Shown: positions 48,489-57,034, counted from the stretch's first letter. The stretch is DNA of 64,000 nt from Jeotgalibacillus sp. R-1-5s-1 (GCF_004405105.1 NZ_SORW01000007.1:1-64000), one strand, 5' to 3'. Made by a program: numbers and translations. Notes: generated by a model not told the origin, from the sequence alone.

Positions 48489-49226
48489 ATGAACAATTAC
48501 AAATTAACGATTCAGTATGACGGCGGCCGATACAAGGGCTGGCAGCGGCTCGGAAATAGTGATAATACAATTCAGGGTAAAATTGAAAATGTGTTAACTG
48601 AGCTTGCTGGGGAAAAGATTGAAATCATCGGTTCCGGAAGAACAGATGCCGGGGTACATGCGCTCGCTCAAATCGCGAATTTTAAGATGCGTAAACACGC
48701 AACTGAAAACGAGGTTATGCAGTACCTGAACAGGTACCTTCCACATGATATCAGTGTGATTGATGTGACCTTGGAGCACGACCGTTTTCATTCCCGGTAC
48801 AATGCTAAGGATAAAACGTATTTATATAAGATCTGGAATAAGCCGTATACACATCCCTTTATGAGAAAGTACAGTATGCATATAGAAGGTAAGCTTGATA
48901 TCAATAAAATGAGAAAAGCATCTCAGCATTTCCTTGGGGAGCATGACTTTACATCGTATTCCAACGCAAAGTCGAAGAAAAAGTCTATGGTGCGTGAAAT
49001 ATATTCAATTGAGATCCATGAACAAGACGGCTTTATCGAAATCAAAATAAACGGAAACGGCTTCCTTTATAATATGGTTAGAAAAATCGTCGGGACGTTA
49101 ATTGAGGTTGGATTAGGAGAAATAGATGCTGCCGCAATACCTGGCATTCTTGAATCAAAAGAAAGAATTCAAACAGGCCGTATGGCTGATGCAGAGGGAT
49201 TGTATTTGGAGAAGGTCGGTTTTTAA
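48489..49226 (+). CDS. truA: tRNA pseudouridine synthase A (TruA, accessory copy type)
   Basis: TruA (245 residues) converts U38-40 in the tRNA anticodon stem to pseudouridine. The catalytic aspartate lies in GSGRTDAGVHALAQ (near residue 53); YDGGRYKGWQR near residue 9 and GNGFLYNMVRKIVGTL near residue 190 are standard. The frame opens at 48456, but AAGGAG and homology support the ATG at 48489. In most Bacillales truA lies in the ribosomal protein/cbiO cluster; this isolated copy beside a zinc-ribbon gene may be a second paralogue. Confidence 0.93.
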   Translation: MNNYKLTIQYDGGRYKGWQRLGNSDNTIQGKIENVLTELAGEKIEIIGSGRTDAGVHALAQIANFKMRKHATENEVMQYLNRYLPHDISVIDVTLEHDRFHSRYNAKDKTYLYKIWNKPYTHPFMRKYSMHIEGKLDINKMRKASQHFLGEHDFTSYSNAKSKKKSMVREIYSIEIHEQDGFIEIKINGNGFLYNMVRKIVGTLIEVGLGEIDAAAIPGILESKERIQTGRMADAEGLYLEKVGF

Positions 49227-49291
49227 GTCCAGGCTTCTTCAAAATGACCTCAACAGTCTGATGCGTTAGAGATAAATATCATCACATGCTT

Positions 49292-49326
49292 AAGCATTCA
49301 CTAAAATGTAGTGGATGCTTTTTTAT
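49292..49326 (+). terminator. Terminator of truA
   Basis: AAGCATTCACTA pairs with TAGTGGATGCTT (one G-U) around AAATG, followed by T6. Confidence 0.85.
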
Positions 49327-49413
49327 ATATGCTCATGCAATTGAACATACATGATTGGGGAATCACATAAATTTGTGAGTGTGAACTGGTGTATAGAGTA
49401 GGAGGTTGATCGA

Positions 49414-49860
49414 TTGAAAAAGCTCAATCCAGAACAGTTATACGCTAAATTCGGAAATGGTTTAACCATGATGGGACCAGTCATAGGACGTAAATATACG
49501 TTAACGCACTCCGATATCACTGCAGATCTTTTTCTCACGATTAATCAGCAGTTTGATTATGAGAAGGTTAATGCTATGAGGGATGAAGTGCTTGCGGAAT
49601 GGAAAATGGCTAATGGATGTCCATTTCTATACGTATCTGTGTATGTAGACGGAGCGTTTGATCCTGAAGTCACTGCTTTACGGGATGCCATTTTCAGACG
49701 TGAGCTGCCATTAGCTTTAGAGGCAATCAGATATGGGGACAGAAGGTTCTTTGCAGCTCATTCAGCACTCGACTTTGCGCCAATCTGGATTCATTTTAGT
49801 TCAACAAATCCACTGTACAACAAGTTTGAGTACTGGGGCACTCCGGGTGATTATCAGTGA
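49414..49860 (+). CDS. Staygreen-family protein
   Basis: The 148-residue protein begins LNPEQLYAKFGNG and contains GRKYTLTHSDITADLFLTI (residues 25-44), the signature of the staygreen (SGR) domain, whose plant members remove Mg from chlorophyll a. Bacterial homologues occur in non-photosynthetic Bacilli with unknown roles. The start is a TTG with GGAGGTTGAT eight bases upstream. It is a single gene. Dechelatase activity in this organism is not implied; a metal-tetrapyrrole substrate is conjecture. Confidence 0.78.
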   Translation: MKKLNPEQLYAKFGNGLTMMGPVIGRKYTLTHSDITADLFLTINQQFDYEKVNAMRDEVLAEWKMANGCPFLYVSVYVDGAFDPEVTALRDAIFRRELPLALEAIRYGDRRFFAAHSALDFAPIWIHFSSTNPLYNKFEYWGTPGDYQ

Positions 49861-50061
49861 TAGGTGTTTGTCTGTCTAGGTAAAATAAATTGAAGCAAAC
49901 AAGAAAAAGGGCTTCTAGAAGATAGGAATGCACCTTCAATTATCACCCTGGTTGCATCATGCTGAGGAAAGTGGAGTAGTGTGCCAGTAAGGTGGGTTTG
50001 TAGCAGATACTTAGAGAAGCTGACTTGGTAACATTGTTTTATTTGATAGATTTTTTGAAAT
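49861..50061. other. Spacer after the staygreen gene
   Basis: No gene or RNA element seen; it leads to a terminator at 50062. Confidence 0.4.
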
Positions 50062-50106
50062 AAACCCCTGAATCCTTCTTTATATAAACGATTCAGGGGT
50101 TTTGGT
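50062..50106. terminator. Terminator hairpin
   Basis: AAACCCCTGAATC (50062-50074) pairs perfectly with GATTCAGGGGTTT (50090-50102) around a 15-base loop, with T-rich tails. It lies 200 bp past the staygreen stop. Confidence 0.82.
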
Positions 50107-50418
50107 TTATCTTTTGGAGTTTTGAGGAATAAAATAAAAGTCATTTGCATATTTAAAGTTGTCCTTCTGACAAATTTCTACTTTCGAATTTATCAAATAT
50201 AAGGTTTTTACACGATGGATAATCATAAAAAATAACATTTACATAAATTTAGTTATCCACTATAATTAGTCGCAGAGTTGTATTTTTCATTATTCACCAT
50301 TTTTCGACATTTTGTTTATTACCCATTCATTATCATACCTCTAAGAGTCTTCACCCCTACAAGCAATATACCTTCACCATGACCCGACATTTAAATATTC
50401 CATACAAAAATTCTTAAA
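50107..50418. other. A+T-rich spacer upstream of the chemoreceptor gene
   Basis: About 310 bp of A+T-rich sequence with no gene found. Its 3' end runs into a large inverted repeat. Confidence 0.4.
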
Positions 50419-50521
50419 AAAACCTACTCTTCAATCATGTTGTTACTTATTTGGCGCCCTGTTGACACGATTAGATTGCCTGGTGTCTGTAACTCCGCCT
50501 GCAATTGAAGCAGTAGGTTTT
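50419..50521 (+). ncRNA. Possible structured RNA or leader, unassigned
   Basis: AAAACCTACT (50419-50428) pairs perfectly with AGTAGGTTTT (50512-50521), and TTCAAT with ATTGAA just inside (50430-50435 / 50504-50509), giving a 16-bp outer stem. Inside, GTTAC/GTAAC and GACAC/GTGTC can pair in nested order. The nested pairing looks like a folded RNA, about 170 bases ahead of the chemoreceptor start. It matches no riboswitch I know. A decayed insertion element is an alternative. Strand is assumed from the downstream gene. Confidence 0.35.
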
Positions 50522-50692
50522 GTTGTTCTTAAAAATAGTCTGACGACCCATGATTCAAATTTTTGCGGAACGAAGCACTATTTCCCTGTTACATCTGACA
50601 AATATCTGCACAAATAGTTTTAAGCAATAGTTTTCATAGATCAGTTTCAGAAGCTTATGGTGCATATTTTACTTAAAGGGAGAGTGTTTTAG

Positions 50693-52363
50693 ATGTCGAT
50701 TGGAAGAAAGATTTTGTTTAGTTTTCTCGCTATTTTTCTGTGTATTGCCGGGATTGTAATTTTCAGTGTTGCCGGGTTGTTTAATATTAAAAACGAGAGC
50801 AGCAGTATTGTGAATGATGCGATTCCTTTATCAAATGCAGCAAATAATATATTGACTGCGCTTGTGAATCAGGAAACGGGTATACGTGGATACCTCGTCA
50901 CCGGGGATGAAGCATTTTTAGAACCTTATTATGCCGGACAGGAGCAAATTAATAGTAACCTTGAAACAATCAATTCGCTTTCTGCAAACCATCCAATCAT
51001 GGCGGGTTTAATCAATGAAGCTGAGCCGAAAATTGAAGCTATACAAACATTTTTTGAATCAGAAATTGCCCTTGTGCAGGCTGGGGAGATAGAGGAAGCC
51101 CGTGCCAATATTGGTGATGGGAAAGCCGCTTTTGACTCTTACCGGGAAACGCATCAGTTAATCTATGAAGATACGTTGAAACTGACAAATGATGCATGGG
51201 AGAGAACCGAAAATCAGGTCAGCCAAAGTCTGTTAATTATTGTTGCGATTACAGTATTTGCTCTGCTGATCACGATTGCCATCTATGTTTATTTAACAAG
51301 AGCGATTACAAATCCTGTTAAGAGATTTATTCAAACGCTTCAGGAAACGTCACAGGAGAATTTTACGATGAATTCAAAAGACGAGGTTAAGGTGCTGGAG
51401 GCTTCAGTTACCAACTTAATTTCGAACGTCAAATCCACGATCGAAACGACAAAGGATTCCATTATTCAGGTTGCTTCATCTGCTGAGCAGTTAACAGCAA
51501 GCGCGGAGCAGACAGCCAGTGCTACAGAACATTTAGCCCAGCTTGCGCAGCATAATTCGGAAGGCGCAGAGGTTCAGCTTAACAAAATAAATGATGTATC
51601 AGCTTCTCTGGAAAAAATGGTGCAGGTTGTTGAAGTCATCAATTCAGACAGCATCAAAATGAGTGATTCTACAAAAATGACGAATGAACAGGCTGATAAA
51701 GGAATACAGTCGATTCAGCAGGTTGTCAATCGCATGAATGATGTGAAAACAGCGTTTAGTGATATGAGCATGTCTATAAATTCATTAAGCAATCGTTCAA
51801 ACGAAATAGGGAATATACTTGGACTCATTACAGATATCGCTGATCAAACAAACCTGCTGGCTTTAAATGCAGCAATAGAAGCGGCAAGAGCAGGCGTGCA
51901 GGGTCAGGGGTTTGCAGTTGTGGCAGATGAGGTGCGGAAACTGGCAGAGGAATCAAGAAAATCAGTCGATCAAATCTCTCAAATGATTCATGATATCCAG
52001 ATGGATACGAAAAAGACCGTTTCTCTTATCGATGAAGGGAATGTTAAAGTTAATGAAGGTGTAGAAGCAACTGAAGTGGCTGAACAATCCTTTGGTCAGA
52101 TCAGTCAGTCGATTAAAGATGTATCGAGCAAAGTAGAAAATGTTACGTTGTCCATACAGGATGTAGAGCAATTAAGCATTCAGGTTTCAATACTTATAGA
52201 GAGTATCCAGGATGTTGCAGTGAGAAATGTAGGTGCAAATCAGGATAGCTCTGCTGCTACTGAGGAACAGCTCGCAACAATGGAGGAAATATCTTCTTCC
52301 GCTCAGTCATTAACACATTTGTCTGAAGGGTTACAGGAAGCAGTTTCGCAGTTTAAATTATAA
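50693..52363 (+). CDS. Methyl-accepting chemotaxis protein with CHASE3 sensor
   Basis: The 556-residue transducer has a membrane helix (residues 8-30), an extracellular CHASE3 domain (about 35-170, with [21 protein letters not shown] as the diagnostic segment), a second membrane helix (about 180-203), HAMP, and a C-terminal signalling domain. The hairpin tip [19 protein letters not shown] near residue 383 binds CheA/CheW. AAGGGAGAG lies upstream of the ATG. The ligand is unknown; CHASE3 domains sense varied stimuli. It stands alone after a long leader. Confidence 0.93.
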   Translation: MSIGRKILFSFLAIFLCIAGIVIFSVAGLFNIKNESSSIVNDAIPLSNAANNILTALVNQETGIRGYLVTGDEAFLEPYYAGQEQINSNLETINSLSANHPIMAGLINEAEPKIEAIQTFFESEIALVQAGEIEEARANIGDGKAAFDSYRETHQLIYEDTLKLTNDAWERTENQVSQSLLIIVAITVFALLITIAIYVYLTRAITNPVKRFIQTLQETSQENFTMNSKDEVKVLEASVTNLISNVKSTIETTKDSIIQVASSAEQLTASAEQTASATEHLAQLAQHNSEGAEVQLNKINDVSASLEKMVQVVEVINSDSIKMSDSTKMTNEQADKGIQSIQQVVNRMNDVKTAFSDMSMSINSLSNRSNEIGNILGLITDIADQTNLLALNAAIEAARAGVQGQGFAVVADEVRKLAEESRKSVDQISQMIHDIQMDTKKTVSLIDEGNVKVNEGVEATEVAEQSFGQISQSIKDVSSKVENVTLSIQDVEQLSIQVSILIESIQDVAVRNVGANQDSSAATEEQLATMEEISSSAQSLTHLSEGLQEAVSQFKL

Positions 52364-52707
52364 AAGTTTTTTAGAACATTTTAGCCTTAGCAGCTCTAAT
52401 GGAGAGGGCTGAATGAGTGAATGCCCTCTGTTTAATTGTAAACTGAAGATATTGTGGGAATAAAATACATCAAGTGATGTCTATTGACACGAAAAAAAAA
52501 TTAACGTATTTTATTATTAATCAAATATCCGAGAGATTACATTTGTCTTTGATGATGGAGTGGATTTAAGCAGGTCGTTAACCATGTGTTGGCGGGATGA
52601 GGAAATCCGTAAAGGTTATCAAAGCTGGAATTAGAATATATCGGTTTATTTTCTGACTAAGGGATTAGTCTGGGGATAGGCCGGTTTTTTGTTTGGAGGG
52701 AGCAGAA
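52364..52707. other. Spacer between the chemoreceptor and the mpsC-like gene
   Basis: A small hairpin GACTAA/TTAGTC (about 52653-52668) followed by GGCCGGTTTTTTG lies just before the next gene and could be a weak terminator or leader. Nothing else is recognised. Confidence 0.4.
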
Positions 52708-53091
52708 ATGGTGATGAAAGTGACAAAGACAAAGGGCTCGATTGAAGCGGAGATCAGCAAGGCGATCACCCAGTGGGAGAAGGATTTTCTCGGGAGAGGT
52801 TCAGTGTCAGTGAAGGCAGATATTTTAAGAAATATGATCATTGTCTGTCTGAATGGCATTTTGACACCTGCAGAATACCGTGTGTGTGAAACATTAGACG
52901 GTATGCTCTCTGTTAAAAGGACACGCACGGGCCTTGTAGAGTCAGGTGTTGATACGCTGAAACAGATCATTCTTGATATCGCTTCAGTTGAAGTGACAAG
53001 CTTTTATACCGACATCAGCTCCGTCACGGGTGAGCGGGTTATGGTGTTTAAGCTCTCAGAAAATCTTGAGAAAAAGCTTAGTGAAAAATAA
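52708..53091 (+). CDS. MpsC/DUF2294 family protein (YbcI-like)
   Basis: The 127-residue soluble protein matches the DUF2294 (MpsC) pattern: an N-terminal amphipathic helix, GRGSVSVKADILRNMIIVCL near residue 33, LTPAEYRVCE near residue 57, and DIASVEVTSFYTDIS near residue 94. MpsC-type proteins are linked to the MpsAB/DabAB bicarbonate system; B. subtilis YbcI lies near ybcC/ndhF by memory. The frame opens at 52693; GGAGGG supports the ATG at 52708. A terminator separates it from sbtA. Confidence 0.78.
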   Translation: MVMKVTKTKGSIEAEISKAITQWEKDFLGRGSVSVKADILRNMIIVCLNGILTPAEYRVCETLDGMLSVKRTRTGLVESGVDTLKQIILDIASVEVTSFYTDISSVTGERVMVFKLSENLEKKLSEK

Positions 53092-53130
53092 TGAGGGAGT
53101 TCTTTAAAAGACAGTTTGTCTGTTAAAGAA

Positions 53131-53192
53131 AAACCGGCCTTTCCATGTATACAGCATTGTCTGTATGCCTGTTGAGAGTGCCGGTTTTTTTA
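53131..53192 (+). terminator. Terminator or attenuator between mpsC-like gene and sbtA
   Basis: AAACCGGC pairs with GCCGGTTT, with an inner stem TATACAG/CTGTATG, followed by T7. It ends 22 bases before the sbtA ribosome site, so it could also attenuate sbtA. Confidence 0.75.
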
Positions 53193-53226
53193 TTGGGTTC
53201 CTTTTATGTGTCCAGGAGGTAGGACG

Positions 53227-54231
53227 ATGAATGAGATTGTGATGCAAAATTTGCTGTCACCGGTTGTTTTATTTTTTGTGCTGGGAATCATCGCAGCGCT
53301 GGTGAAGTCTGATCTGGCTTTTCCAAAAGCACTGAGTGATGCATTAAGTATATATCTGCTCATTGCGATTGGATTGAAAGGTGGAATAGAGCTTGCGAAC
53401 TATTCGATCGAATCCGTTTTCGCACCGATTTTAGGAGCATTATTTCTGGGAGGAATCATCCCGCTACTGACTCTAGGTGCGATGAGAATGATAGGGATGG
53501 ACTTGAAAAACGCAATAGGTCTGGCAGCTACCTATGGGTCCATCAGTATTGTCACTTACGGGGCTGCTGTTGCTTTTATGGATCAGACAGGCACTTCCTA
53601 TGAAGGATTTATGAATGCACTTGTTGTGCTGATGGAAAGTCCGGCCATTCTTGTTTCTTTACTGCTGCTTAAGGTGCTGGAGAATAAAAAGGAGCTCACC
53701 GGATATGCCCAGCGCGCAGGCTTTGTTGCCTTCCCGACCGGATTGATTGATAAAGAAGTGATCAGAGAGAGTCTGTTTGGTAAAAGTGTACTTTTGCTGA
53801 TGGGCAGTCTCTTCATCGGGTTGGTTCTTGGAGAAAGTGCGATCCCGACTGTTAAGCCACTGTTTATTGATTTATATAGCAGTATACTTATTTTGTTTTT
53901 ATTAAATATGGGACTCATTGCCGGTAAGAGATTGCCTGAGATTAAGCAGTATGGTTTCAAACTTCTCGCCTTTGGTATGGTTGCGCCGCTTGTGTTTGGC
54001 ACGATTGGTGTTGTGGTTGGAAGCCTGGTTGGTTTGTCACTTGGAGGCACTGCTCTGATGGGGGTTTTAGCAGGAAGTGCTTCTTACATTGCTGCTCCTG
54101 CTGCATTAAAAACATCTGTGCCGGAGGCGAACCCATCGATTTATCTCGGGCTGTCTCTTGGTATCACATTTCCGTTTAATTTGATCATTGGAATACCTGT
54201 TTATTTTGAAATCGCAAAATGGATTCAATAA
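53227..54231 (+). CDS. sbtA: SbtA-type sodium-dependent bicarbonate transporter
   Basis: The 334-residue integral membrane protein has about ten transmembrane segments in two inverted halves and matches the SbtA (DUF897) family: AIGLKGGIELANY near residue 49, AATYGSISIVTYGAA near residue 102, and GVLAGSASYIAAPAALK in the second half carry the substrate/Na+ site glycines and serines. Cyanobacterial SbtA imports bicarbonate with Na+. The frame opens at 53206; AGGAGG (53214-53219) supports the ATG at 53227. A YbcF-like gene follows by 13 bases. I see no SbtB (PII-like) gene beside it. Confidence 0.85.
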   Translation: MNEIVMQNLLSPVVLFFVLGIIAALVKSDLAFPKALSDALSIYLLIAIGLKGGIELANYSIESVFAPILGALFLGGIIPLLTLGAMRMIGMDLKNAIGLAATYGSISIVTYGAAVAFMDQTGTSYEGFMNALVVLMESPAILVSLLLLKVLENKKELTGYAQRAGFVAFPTGLIDKEVIRESLFGKSVLLLMGSLFIGLVLGESAIPTVKPLFIDLYSSILILFLLNMGLIAGKRLPEIKQYGFKLLAFGMVAPLVFGTIGVVVGSLVGLSLGGTALMGVLAGSASYIAAPAALKTSVPEANPSIYLGLSLGITFPFNLIIGIPVYFEIAKWIQ

Positions 54232-54244
54232 GGAGGAAAAACAG

Positions 54245-54730
54245 ATGAGAATGATGGATCGTATTGATACAAAAAAAGCAATGGTGATTACGGATTTCGA
54301 TCAGGAATTGGCATCTTCTTTTAAAGAAATTACAAATCGCGATGCAGAGGAGCTGCTTGTCTTTAACAGCTATGGAGCCCTGATTTCACAGCCATATGGA
54401 TGTTTGATGAGAAACGTGATTCTAGCCCTTTATTATGAAGGTGTTCAGGACATTTATATTTTGGCAGAGAATGCGCAGCAGCATGACCAGGATGATCTGC
54501 TTGAGAAAATGAAGGAAGCGGGCATCACGGAACACACATTAAAAACCTTGAATTATCTGGATGCCGTCCAGCATAATGTACTTAATTGGCTTGCTGGACC
54601 GTCTGATGTCCACGAAGCGATGAGAAAAAATAAAGAGTTGATCACAAAGCATCCGCTTATTCCGAAAACAGTGACGGTCCGTACCTTTATAGTCGACCGT
54701 GAAACAGGTGGATATGAGGAGGTTTATTGA
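54245..54730 (+). CDS. Beta-carbonic anhydrase-like protein, metal ligands degenerate (YbcF-like)
   Basis: The 161-residue protein resembles small beta-carbonic anhydrase folds such as YbcF: KKAMVITDFDQEL near residue 9, where active enzymes have CxDxR, and IYILAENAQQHD near residue 75, where they have HxxC. The cysteine ligands are missing at both places, so zinc catalysis looks unlikely. AAGGAGG (54231-54237) fixes the ATG at 54245. Its coupling to sbtA suggests a regulatory or scaffold role in bicarbonate uptake. The fold call is from pattern only. Confidence 0.55.
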   Translation: MRMMDRIDTKKAMVITDFDQELASSFKEITNRDAEELLVFNSYGALISQPYGCLMRNVILALYYEGVQDIYILAENAQQHDQDDLLEKMKEAGITEHTLKTLNYLDAVQHNVLNWLAGPSDVHEAMRKNKELITKHPLIPKTVTVRTFIVDRETGGYEEVY

Positions 54731-54751
54731 CAGCTCAAGAAGGAGAATTCG

Positions 54752-54994
54752 ATGAACTTTGAGGATTTTGCGAAGGATTATTGGAAAGAGGATTTGTATT
54801 CTTTCGTCATAGAAGCGCTGACGTTTTACCGTATGGATTCAACGGTTGAAACGGAAGAGACGAAAAGTCCCTTACCATTTCTATATCTCAGCTCCATTGC
54901 GGAAGAAAATATGCTGTCAAGACTGATCAGCATTGCCACGGAATTTCCTGATATTGAAGCGGCTTTTGGTGGAAGAGTGATCAGGGATTATTAA
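54752..54994 (+). CDS. Small protein of unknown function in the sbtA cluster (possibly YbcH-like)
   Basis: The 80-residue acidic protein (FEDFAKDYWKEDLYSF at its start) has no membrane segment or known motif. GAAGGAGAA precedes the ATG and it follows the carbonic anhydrase-like gene by 21 bases, with a terminator after it. In B. subtilis a small gene ybcH lies between ybcF and ybcI; a relationship is a guess from context. Confidence 0.6.
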   Translation: MNFEDFAKDYWKEDLYSFVIEALTFYRMDSTVETEETKSPLPFLYLSSIAEENMLSRLISIATEFPDIEAAFGGRVIRDY

Positions 54995-55012
54995 GAATGG
55001 CAGTTAGTTGGT

Positions 55013-55046
55013 AAAAAGATCTGATATCATTCAGGTCTTTTTTTAT
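55013..55046 (+). terminator. Terminator of the sbtA cluster
   Basis: AGATCTGA pairs with TCAGGTCT (one G-U), followed by T7. Confidence 0.82.
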
Positions 55047-55242
55047 TCAATCAGATAGATCTCACCGCGCATTTCGCTGGCTGTTACTCTGAAAATAAGA
55101 GGTGCTGATACATAATAATGTATTAATTTGTGAAATTTCTGAAAAAATTATCTTTAATTCGAAAGAAAATAGTAGGATAATAGAATTATTCTTACCGCAG
55201 GGTCAGGTCATTTCATCATAGCAGCATTGGAGGAGACAGAGA

Positions 55243-56352
55243 GTGGAATATGCTGTTCAGTTTCAGATTAACATTTTTGCGCTTGCGATTTTGTTTGTGC
55301 TTTATGCGATCATGAGGATGAGATCAAGGGTGGAGAGCTACAGTAAATCGCTGTTGTTGATGATCATGCTGACCGGTGCCATTGCCATTGTGATGGAACC
55401 GTTAACCTGGATCTTTGACAGTAAGCAATTTCCCGGCGCTTATTTTCTGGAGTATTCAACGAATTTTCTCTTATTTTTATTAGGTCCGATACTCGGTGGA
55501 TTTATGCTATCGTATGTGGATTATCATCTGTTTAAAAATCCCGGACGGATTAAAAAGAGGTGGTATTACCAGGGAGCCAGTGTACTCACCTTTCTCGTAT
55601 TAATTATGAACGTGTTTTATCCGGTTTATTTTCACATCGATCCGGTTCGAAACAGCTTCAGCAGTGGTGATTTTAAGGACTTACACTATGTTGTGCTCGG
55701 CAGTTTTTATTTATATATGCTGTTTTTTGTTTTGAAAAACAGAAGAAGGACACATCCTTATGTTGTTTTACTTTTTATCGGTTTTTTCCTGCTTCCGATT
55801 ATTGGGATGGTGGTTCAGCTATTTGATTCCAAGCTTTATTTTTCATGGACGACTATTGTGCTGAGTGTTCTGGCTTCGTACACGTTTCTGGAATCAACCA
55901 CAACGGAAGAGGATTTCTTAACAAAGCTTTACAATCGTCAGAGCTATGAATCCTACTTAAAATACTTAATAGAAGGAAACCGAGGTTTTTCTATCATGCT
56001 GATGGATTTGAATCACTTTAAAGAAATTAATGATCAGTTTGGACATCAGCGTGGTGATGAAGTGTTAGTGGCATTTGGCCAGGTGCTGAAGAAAACGTGT
56101 CAAAAGAATGCTTTTGTGTGCCGGCTTGGTGGTGATGAGTTTGTAATCGTGATCGAGAAGGATCAAGTGCACGCTGAAAAAATTATAAGTGATATCAGGC
56201 AGGCACTCAGCCGGAGTGAGGATCCACTTTTACAGCAGCTAAGCTTCAGTTATGGCTATCATCATTATCAGGACTCAATGACGATGGATGAGCTCTATGC
56301 GACAGTTGATCAGAAGATGTATCAATATAAACGTGCTATGAAAACGGTCTAA
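55243..56352 (+). CDS. Membrane-bound diguanylate cyclase (GGDEF)
   Basis: The 369-residue protein has about seven predicted membrane helices (residues 8-225) and a C-terminal GGDEF domain (about 228-369). LTKLYNRQSYE, MLMDLNHFKEINDQFGHQ and CRLGGDEFVIVIEK retain the Mg2+/GTP residues, so it should make c-di-GMP. The usual inhibitory I-site (RxxD just before the signature) is absent, so product inhibition through it is not expected. The GTG start follows GGAGGAG by seven bases. It may feed the c-di-GMP riboswitch on sinI in the same window. Confidence 0.92.
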   Translation: MEYAVQFQINIFALAILFVLYAIMRMRSRVESYSKSLLLMIMLTGAIAIVMEPLTWIFDSKQFPGAYFLEYSTNFLLFLLGPILGGFMLSYVDYHLFKNPGRIKKRWYYQGASVLTFLVLIMNVFYPVYFHIDPVRNSFSSGDFKDLHYVVLGSFYLYMLFFVLKNRRRTHPYVVLLFIGFFLLPIIGMVVQLFDSKLYFSWTTIVLSVLASYTFLESTTTEEDFLTKLYNRQSYESYLKYLIEGNRGFSIMLMDLNHFKEINDQFGHQRGDEVLVAFGQVLKKTCQKNAFVCRLGGDEFVIVIEKDQVHAEKIISDIRQALSRSEDPLLQQLSFSYGYHHYQDSMTMDELYATVDQKMYQYKRAMKTV

Positions 56353-56354
56353 TA

Positions 56355-56402
56355 AGTTGCCTCATTTCCTCATACAAAGATGAGGAAAGGGGGCAATTTT
56401 GA
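56355..56402 (+). terminator. Terminator of the GGDEF gene
   Basis: TTGCC-TTTCCTCAT pairs with ATGAGGAAA-GGCAA around ACAAAG with small internal mismatch, followed by TTTT. Confidence 0.8.
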
Positions 56403-56429
56403 TTTCACTCGGGAAATGCACTGCAATCA

Positions 56430-56464
56430 TGTTATAATTCTTAAAGGGTCAACGAGACCTTTTA
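56430..56464 (+). promoter_or_regulatory. Extended -10 promoter with leader hairpin
   Basis: TGTTATAAT (56430-56438) is an extended -10. Just downstream AAAGGGTC pairs with GACCTTTT around AACGA (about 56444-56464), which would lie at the very 5' end of the mRNA of the next gene and might stabilise it. Confidence 0.5.
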
Positions 56465-56487
56465 AATGAAAGGTAAGGAGTTTTCAC

Positions 56488-56997
56488 ATGACTAATAACG
56501 ATATTCTCGTTCGTTTACGATATGCACTGGATTTGAAAAATCAGGAAGTGGTAGAGATTTTTGCGCTTGGCGGCTATGAAGTCACGATGGATGACGCGCT
56601 GAAGATCCTGACTAAAACGGTTTACGATGACTGGGGTGAGCCGATCGAAACGGATGACCACATGAAGTGTACAAATGCGATGCTGGAGTCATTTTTAAAT
56701 GGTCTGATTGTATTTAAACGTGGACCTCAGGAACCAAGACCCGGGCAGTCGGCGCAGCCGGAGCGGTTAATTAAAAATCAGTCGAGCGTCAATAATGCAC
56801 TTCTAAAAAAAGTGAAGATTGCGCTTGCTTTAAAAAGTGAGGATATGCTAGAAATTTTCAAGTCAGCGGGTGTGAACGTAACAAAAGGTGAACTAAGTGC
56901 CCTGTTGCGTAAAGAGGGACACAAGAATTATCAGGAATGCGGGGACAAATACGCGCGTAATTTCCTGAAAGGGTTAGCACTTAAATACCGCTCCTGA
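56488..56997 (+). CDS. DUF1456 family protein (YehS-like)
   Basis: The 169-residue protein consists of two similar halves: NDILVRLRYALDLKNQEVVE (residues 4-23) is echoed by NALLKKVKIALALKSEDMLE (about 103-122). This duplicated helical unit is the DUF1456 domain, seen in YehS of enterobacteria. Function is unknown. AAGGTAAGGAG precedes the ATG. It has its own promoter and terminator. Confidence 0.87.
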   Translation: MTNNDILVRLRYALDLKNQEVVEIFALGGYEVTMDDALKILTKTVYDDWGEPIETDDHMKCTNAMLESFLNGLIVFKRGPQEPRPGQSAQPERLIKNQSSVNNALLKKVKIALALKSEDMLEIFKSAGVNVTKGELSALLRKEGHKNYQECGDKYARNFLKGLALKYRS

Positions 56998-57034
56998 CAA
57001 AGGGCTCAATGAGATACTCATTGGGCTTTTTAAA
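56998..57034 (+). terminator. Terminator of the DUF1456 gene
   Basis: GCTCAATGAG pairs with CTCATTGGGC (one G-U) around a short loop, then T5. Confidence 0.85.

Noticed and set aside
50419-50521. Integron attC site
   Set aside because: The outer arms do not show the RYYYAAC/GTTRRRY core sites and no cassette or integrase is present.
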